Below are positions 16,360 through 20,287 of a stretch of 20,287 nt of DNA, one piece after another. The notes below the pieces were generated by a model. That model saw only the letters and a list, made by a program, of their open reading frames with translations. It was not told the origin of the DNA and made no database searches. A program made the translations under genes and the position numbers. Source of the DNA: a virus; IMG/VR virus record IMGVR_UViG_3300025598_000233, positions 1 to 20,287 of that record; one strand, given 5' to 3'. How positions within the stretch are numbered: position 1 is the first letter of the stretch; every line of letters starts with the position of its first letter.

Positions 16360-16362
16360 ATA
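16355..16362 (+). promoter_or_regulatory. Late-promoter-like motif AATAAATA before the Ala/Gln-rich gene
   Basis: AATAAATA is one base from the T4 late element TATAAATA. It overlaps the preceding stop codon and begins 13 bases before the ATG at 16368, with no Shine-Dalgarno sequence between. The string TAAATATTACTATG (16357-16370) is nearly repeated at 19810-19822. A transcription start at or next to the ATG is possible; function is inferred. Confidence 0.35.
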
Positions 16363-16367
16363 TTACT

Positions 16368-19300
16368 ATGGCCACAGCAAAACCTCTCAACGCAGCCCAG
16401 ACCGCTGCAAACCTAGCAGCACAAAAAGCTGCACTAGCACAACAGGCAGCAGCTCAAGCAGCCGCACAACAAAAATCTCAGGCACAGGCTGCGGCTGTGG
16501 CATCACAGCAGGCAGCGGCACAGGCACAATCACAAGCATTGACTGCTGGACAGGCTTTTGCCCGACAATATCTAAGTCCTGCTGATCAAGCTGCCATTGC
16601 CAAATTGCCAGCAGCACAACAGACCAGCACATATCAACAATTGGGTGCCACGGCCAGCCAAGGTCCTGGCGCACAGATGGCTGCTTACAACAAGAGTATT
16701 GCTCCAACCATTCCTGGCACCACTGCTTATGCTACAGCACAGGCAGCTGCCAAACCAGTAGCACCTGCGGCTCCAGCTGCACCAACTGCCGCAGATATTG
16801 CTGCACAAAATTTAGCAGCACAACAAGCAGCCAATGCTGCGGCCAATGCCAAACAACAAGCAGCCAATCAGGCTGCACAACAAGCAGCAGCACAACAGTT
16901 TGCTCAACAACAAGCTGATGCAGCAGCAGCCAAACAAGCTGCAACAACAGCCGCACAGGCCAAGTTTTCATTGCCTACTGGTAATGACAACACCACAACT
17001 ACTCAAACAGTCACTGATCCAAGTGGTAGTTCTTATACCTATGTGCCTGCTGATCCTACAACTAATACACCTGGCCAATGGTATAAAAGCAGTGGCGGTG
17101 GTATGCAGGCAGTTGATGCCAAAGGCAATGCACAGGCCAATGCGCCTGTTGTTCCAACTACAACATTCCAAAAACAATTAAACACAACACAAACTGATGT
17201 TACTAACTATGCTCAACAACAAGCACAAACATCAGCAGTAAATGCGTTCAATGCCAGTCCAGAAGAACAAGCATATCAACAGGCATTGACAGCATATCAA
17301 AATGCTGGCTCAGCTGATCCTGCTACACAAGTTCAATTGGCACAAAAATTACAGGCTGCATCTGATGCTGTAAACAAAACATATGGCAGCGGTCAATACA
17401 CAGCTGGCCTAGCACAACAACAAACTGGTGCTGCTGGCAAAAATCTAATGGCAGCACAAAATGCTGTCAGTGCTCAACAAGAAGCAGCACAACAAGCTGC
17501 TGAAAAACAAGCCGCAGCCGCAACACAAGCCAAAACTGATAACAGTGCTATGAGCACAATTCAGCAAGATCTAAAAACATTGGGTCCAGCTGCAACCAGT
17601 TTGTTAGGCACTTACAACAGTCCACAAGATGCTATCACCAATGCACAAAATGCCTATCAATCAGCATTGACTGCATATCAAAATAACAAGAGCACTGATC
17701 CTGCCGTAACTGCTCAGTTGGCACAAAACTTAAATCAAGCTGCTGAGCTAAATCGAACAGTCACAGGCGACCTTGCTGCCAACTATCCTGCGGCTGCACA
17801 AAATGCAGCATCAGCACAGACTGCGCTTGAACAAGCACAAACAACAAATCAGCAAGCACAAAACGCTGTCAGTGCTCAGCAAGAAGCTGCCTCGGTAGCA
17901 GCAAGCCAGGCCAGCCGTGCTCCTGCACCCGAAGCACTTACCAGTGCCCTAAGTGGTATCAACAACTTTGTCAAGTCAACCATTCCAGGTGGCTGGGCAG
18001 GTGTGGCTGCTGGTGCATTGTTGGCAGTAGGTATTACCAATCCTGAACTATTAGGTATGGCCGACAGTGGCACATTGACAGACACTGCATTAACCAACGC
18101 TGGCGTAAACCCAGCTGAAGTCAGCACAGCATTACAAAATGGTGTTGCCTCAGGCAGCATTCCATCAACTGAAGTTGGCTTGACCACAGAACAAGCTGCC
18201 ACAGTGGCTCCGGCTGCTGAAACAACAGGTGCTACAACAGGTGCAGTTGCACCAGAAGCAGCAACAGCAGCACCAGTTGCACCAAGTGCAGGAACTGTTA
18301 CTGAAACAGCATTACCTTCAGCGGCAGCACCAGCTGAAGCTGCACCAGCAGCCGCAGCACCAGTTGCTCCAACTACCGAAGCAGCTACAACAACAGCAGC
18401 CAGCAACACAGTGCCAGTTACATTGCCTGATGGTAGTGTGGGCACCTACAATCTAACCACAGGTGAAACTTTGGATGCCACAGGTGCCCAATCTAGTCTA
18501 GCACCACAAATGCCAACACCTGGTCCAGGCACACAAGTTGCTGAAGTAACACCAGGCACTGGCGGCTACAATGCCACAGGAACAACTTGGACAGATGCCA
18601 GTGGACAAACATATCCTGTTCAAAATGGTGCAGTGCGTATTGAAGTTGGTGGCGTTGGAAACGAACCAGGAGTTGTAGGTGGCACCGGTGAGTTGTCTCC
18701 TGTTACACCGGCAGCCACTCCAGCAGTGCCCGAAGGTGCCGCCAGCATTAGTCAAGTTACTCCAGTTGATGTAACTGGCGCAGTAACACCAGAAGTAGCA
18801 GCACCAGCAGCCATTGCACCAACCACAGCAGCCGCATTAGGCGCAGGTGCATTGGCAGCAGCCGCAAGTGGCGGTGGAGCCGCAGCAGCACCAGTAGCAG
18901 CCGCTCCCGCAGCAGCAACACCAGTTACTCCAACCGCACCTGTCGCAACACCACCAACTACTGGAACACCAGTATCTGGAACAGGAACAGGCACAACAGG
19001 AACAGGCACCAGTGCAGGTCCAATATCAGCACCGGCTACAACACCAACTCCGGTTGCACCTACTGCTCCAGTTACAGCACCCGCACCCGCTGCTCCTGTC
19101 GCAACACCAGTTACCGCTCCTGCACCAGTTGCTCCTGAATCTACTGTTATTCCACCAGGAACAAGTGCCGTAACACCAGTTGAAACACCAGCACCATTGA
19201 GTCCAGTTGATCAAACTGTGATTCCTCCAGGCACAAGTGCAGTTGCACCAACTACAGCAGGAACTACAGCAGCAGCCGGTGGAACACCAGGTTGGTTATT

Positions 19301-19805
19301 GCCAGCCCTAGCAGGTGCAGCAGCAGGTGCATTATTAAGTGGAACTGGCACAGCAGGTTCAGCCAACTACAACAACAGATCTTATCCACTAGGCACAGCC
19401 GTAGCACCTATCAATCCTGGTGCCAACCCAGGCCTGCTAATGGGACCTAATGTTGTCAAACCACAACTACCAGCCACAGGCACACAGGCCAATTACTATT
19501 GGGGCGGACGTCCATTGATTCAAAATCCAGCAGATGTCAACAACTGGAACACACAGATTCCGGCCAATGCACAAGGTTGGGGTGCCGCCAGCGCACAAGG
19601 AGTTGGTTCAAACACTATGAACATACAAGATTTGATTGCAGAATCTTTGGGACAAAGCCAAGCATTGAGTGCGTATCCTCGTGCTAGCCTTGCACCTGTT
19701 GTGCCAGCAAACTATACCAACTTCCCTAGCATTAATACTTTGGTAAACCAAACATTAGGCTTAGGCCAAGCAGCAGCAGGCGGACCTGTTGCTCCATCTA
19801 AATAA
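16368..19805 (+). CDS. Large Ala/Gln/Pro-rich protein, candidate DNA-ejection (internal virion) protein
   Basis: The 1145-residue product is low in complexity and matches no family I can name. Residues 1-205 are Ala/Gln-rich and helical; about 205-260 is a polar section with SSYTYVPAD. About 297-510 contains a duplicated helical unit. A hydrophobic segment, GGWAGVAAGALLAVGI, begins at residue 542. About 600-960 is Ala/Pro/Thr-rich with two VIPPGTSAV copies. A second hydrophobic segment, GWLLPALAGAAAGALLSG, lies near 973-990, and a less repetitive C-terminus follows. Long Ala/Gln-rich helices with hydrophobic patches fit proteins stored inside the head and injected to form a channel, like P22 gp7/gp16/gp20 or T7 gp14-gp16. 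Position after the tail genes agrees, but this is inference. No ribosome site is visible. A flexible virion linker protein is an alternative. Confidence 0.8.
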   Translation: MATAKPLNAAQTAANLAAQKAALAQQAAAQAAAQQKSQAQAAAVASQQAAAQAQSQALTAGQAFARQYLSPADQAAIAKLPAAQQTSTYQQLGATASQGPGAQMAAYNKSIAPTIPGTTAYATAQAAAKPVAPAAPAAPTAADIAAQNLAAQQAANAAANAKQQAANQAAQQAAAQQFAQQQADAAAAKQAATTAAQAKFSLPTGNDNTTTTQTVTDPSGSSYTYVPADPTTNTPGQWYKSSGGGMQAVDAKGNAQANAPVVPTTTFQKQLNTTQTDVTNYAQQQAQTSAVNAFNASPEEQAYQQALTAYQNAGSADPATQVQLAQKLQAASDAVNKTYGSGQYTAGLAQQQTGAAGKNLMAAQNAVSAQQEAAQQAAEKQAAAATQAKTDNSAMSTIQQDLKTLGPAATSLLGTYNSPQDAITNAQNAYQSALTAYQNNKSTDPAVTAQLAQNLNQAAELNRTVTGDLAANYPAAAQNAASAQTALEQAQTTNQQAQNAVSAQQEAASVAASQASRAPAPEALTSALSGINNFVKSTIPGGWAGVAAGALLAVGITNPELLGMADSGTLTDTALTNAGVNPAEVSTALQNGVASGSIPSTEVGLTTEQAATVAPAAETTGATTGAVAPEAATAAPVAPSAGTVTETALPSAAAPAEAAPAAAAPVAPTTEAATTTAASNTVPVTLPDGSVGTYNLTTGETLDATGAQSSLAPQMPTPGPGTQVAEVTPGTGGYNATGTTWTDASGQTYPVQNGAVRIEVGGVGNEPGVVGGTGELSPVTPAATPAVPEGAASISQVTPVDVTGAVTPEVAAPAAIAPTTAAALGAGALAAAASGGGAAAAPVAAAPAAATPVTPTAPVATPPTTGTPVSGTGTGTTGTGTSAGPISAPATTPTPVAPTAPVTAPAPAAPVATPVTAPAPVAPESTVIPPGTSAVTPVETPAPLSPVDQTVIPPGTSAVAPTTAGTTAAAGGTPGWLLPALAGAAAGALLSGTGTAGSANYNNRSYPLGTAVAPINPGANPGLLMGPNVVKPQLPATGTQANYYWGGRPLIQNPADVNNWNTQIPANAQGWGAASAQGVGSNTMNIQDLIAESLGQSQALSAYPRASLAPVVPANYTNFPSINTLVNQTLGLGQAAAGGPVAPSK
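17257..17898 (+). repeat. Diverged tandem duplication inside the Ala/Gln-rich gene
   Basis: Two blocks, about 17257-17500 and 17619-17898, encode parallel sequences. Both contain YQ.ALTAYQN followed by an SADPAT or STDPAV step, then QLAQ(K/N)L, and both finish with QNAVSAQQEAA. The DNA is also alike, for example gcattgacagcatatcaaaa versus gcattgactgcatatcaaaa. The duplication doubles a helical, coiled-coil-like unit of roughly 90 residues. Confidence 0.8.
19798..19805 (+). promoter_or_regulatory. Late-promoter-like motif CTAAATAA at the end of the Ala/Gln-rich gene
   Basis: This is the fourth exact CTAAATAA octamer. It coincides with the last codons and stop of the upstream gene (tct aaa taa), so coding sequence accounts for part of the match. 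A second TAAATA core follows at 19810-19815. The next gene starts at 19840, so a transcript from here would have a leader of about 20-30 bases containing GGAGA (19829-19833). Confidence 0.4.
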
Positions 19806-19819
19806 AGAGTAAATATACT

Positions 19820-19843
19820 ATGAGCAACGGAGAACACAAATGA
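19820..19843 (+). CDS. Possible 7-codon leader ORF (MSNGEHK)
   Basis: ATG at 19820 opens a seven-codon frame ending in TGA at 19841-19843, overlapping the next gene's ATG as ATGA. The string before it, TAAATATACTATG, nearly repeats the sequence that leads into the ATG of the 16368 gene. It has no ribosome site. It may be a coupling leader or a chance occurrence; no function can be claimed. Confidence 0.25.
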   Translation: MSNGEHK

Positions 19844-20287
19844 GTTTCGGAAAAAGCGGTGGAACAACAACCACAATACCAACACTAAGCCCAGAGCAAA
19901 ATGCTCAGATTGCGGCACAAACGGGTTTCTTTACCGGAACTGTTGAACCTACATATCAACAAGCAGTTACTGGCGCAACTAACCTATACAACGCAGAAGC
20001 ACCTGGTGTAACACAGGCAGCACAAAACCTGGCTGGCACTGCACAACAAGCACAAAACGTCCTGGGCACCACAGGCCAAAGCGCAGTTCAGACTGGCATA
20101 CAAGGTTTGGAAAACGTCAACAGTGCAGGTTACGAACAACAACAGTTGGCAGCAGCACTGGCTCCTGCACAAGCACAGTATGCACAAAACTTGCAAAACC
20201 AAGCAGCACAATTTGGTGGCACAGGCGAATTAGGTTCAGCACGTCAAGCTCTCGCTCAAGCACAAACTGCTGGACAAACACAAGCAG
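19840..20287 (+). CDS. Ala/Gln-rich protein, candidate ejection protein, cut by window end
   Basis: The frame opens at ATG 19840 with GGAGA (19829-19833) 6 bases upstream and stays open for 149 codons to the window end. It begins MSFGKSGGTTTTIPTLSPEQ, then an Ala/Gln/Thr-rich helical region with TGFFTGTVEPTYQQAVTGAT (about 30-49), repeated AQN steps, and QFGGTGELGSARQALAQAQ near the cut. N-termini of this kind (Gly/Lys/Ser/Thr followed by a long Ala/Gln helix) are familiar from phage virion proteins encoded after tail genes. Together with the preceding protein it may belong to the injected channel complex. The family is not certain, and the length and C-terminal domains are unknown. Confidence 0.8.
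   Translation, partial: MSFGKSGGTTTTIPTLSPEQNAQIAAQTGFFTGTVEPTYQQAVTGATNLYNAEAPGVTQAAQNLAGTAQQAQNVLGTTGQSAVQTGIQGLENVNSAGYEQQQLAAALAPAQAQYAQNLQNQAAQFGGTGELGSARQALAQAQTAGQTQA

Noticed and set aside
17876-18445. Antisense 189-codon open frame opposite the Ala/Gln-rich gene
   Set aside because: Its Ala/Val/Gly-rich sequence is the expected shadow of a GCA/ACA/CCA-rich coding strand. No start signal or recognisable domain.
1-20287. Defence system, toxin-antitoxin pair, retron or integration module
   Set aside because: None of the frames shows reverse transcriptase, integrase, nuclease-helicase or toxin motifs. The whole window is explained by packaging, head, tail and candidate ejection genes.

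Overview
The window is a contiguous piece of a tailed bacteriophage genome (Caudoviricetes). It carries the packaging, head and tail genes, all on the + strand and tightly packed, with no gene-free stretch above about 70 bases. The combination points to a short-tailed (podovirus-type) virion. It has a terminase large subunit, a long P22-like portal, a scaffold, a major capsid protein of the SU10/DUF5309 type, a head-tail adaptor and a beta-propeller nozzle protein, but no tape measure, tail tube or sheath gene. The host is not identifiable from this segment. The modular fibre sequence and moderate GC content resemble uncultured aquatic phages, which is an impression rather than proof. No integrase, tRNA, rRNA, CRISPR or insertion sequence was seen.

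Left part (1-7346), packaging and head: the 3' end of a beta-class DNA adenine methyltransferase (1-509) overlaps the start of the terminase large subunit (499-2124). Then come the portal (2163-4457), an unrecognised 115-residue protein (4485-4832), the scaffold (4845-5996) and the major capsid protein (6030-7346). A strong intrinsic terminator (7367-7394) follows the capsid gene.

Middle part (7401-16359), connector and tail: a promoter-like motif at 7401 directly follows the terminator. It precedes an unrecognised 205-residue protein (7413-8030), a head-tail adaptor (8030-8758), a 1505-residue mosaic fibre (8772-13289), a small fibre-associated protein (13299-13643), the nozzle (13643-15490) and an unrecognised beta-rich protein (15490-16359). 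Three junctions are TAATG stop/start overlaps, which suggests translational coupling. The fibre combines shared tail-fibre modules, two collagen-like tracts flanking six Asp-box repeats, and a polyglycine C-terminal domain.

Right part (16368-20287), candidate DNA-ejection proteins: a 1145-residue Ala/Gln/Pro-rich protein with an internal duplication and hydrophobic segments is followed by a second Ala/Gln-rich protein cut by the window end.

The most interesting signal is not a gene. The octamer CTAAATAA occurs exactly four times on the + strand as far as I can see, always at gene junctions (2130, 4459, 7401, 19798), with relatives at 5992 and 16355. It resembles the single -10 element of T4-type late promoters. 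At two genes lacking a Shine-Dalgarno sequence (7413, 16368) it lies 12-13 bases before the ATG, so transcription could begin at or beside the start codon. This is a testable hypothesis for a phage-specific late promoter with leaderless transcripts.
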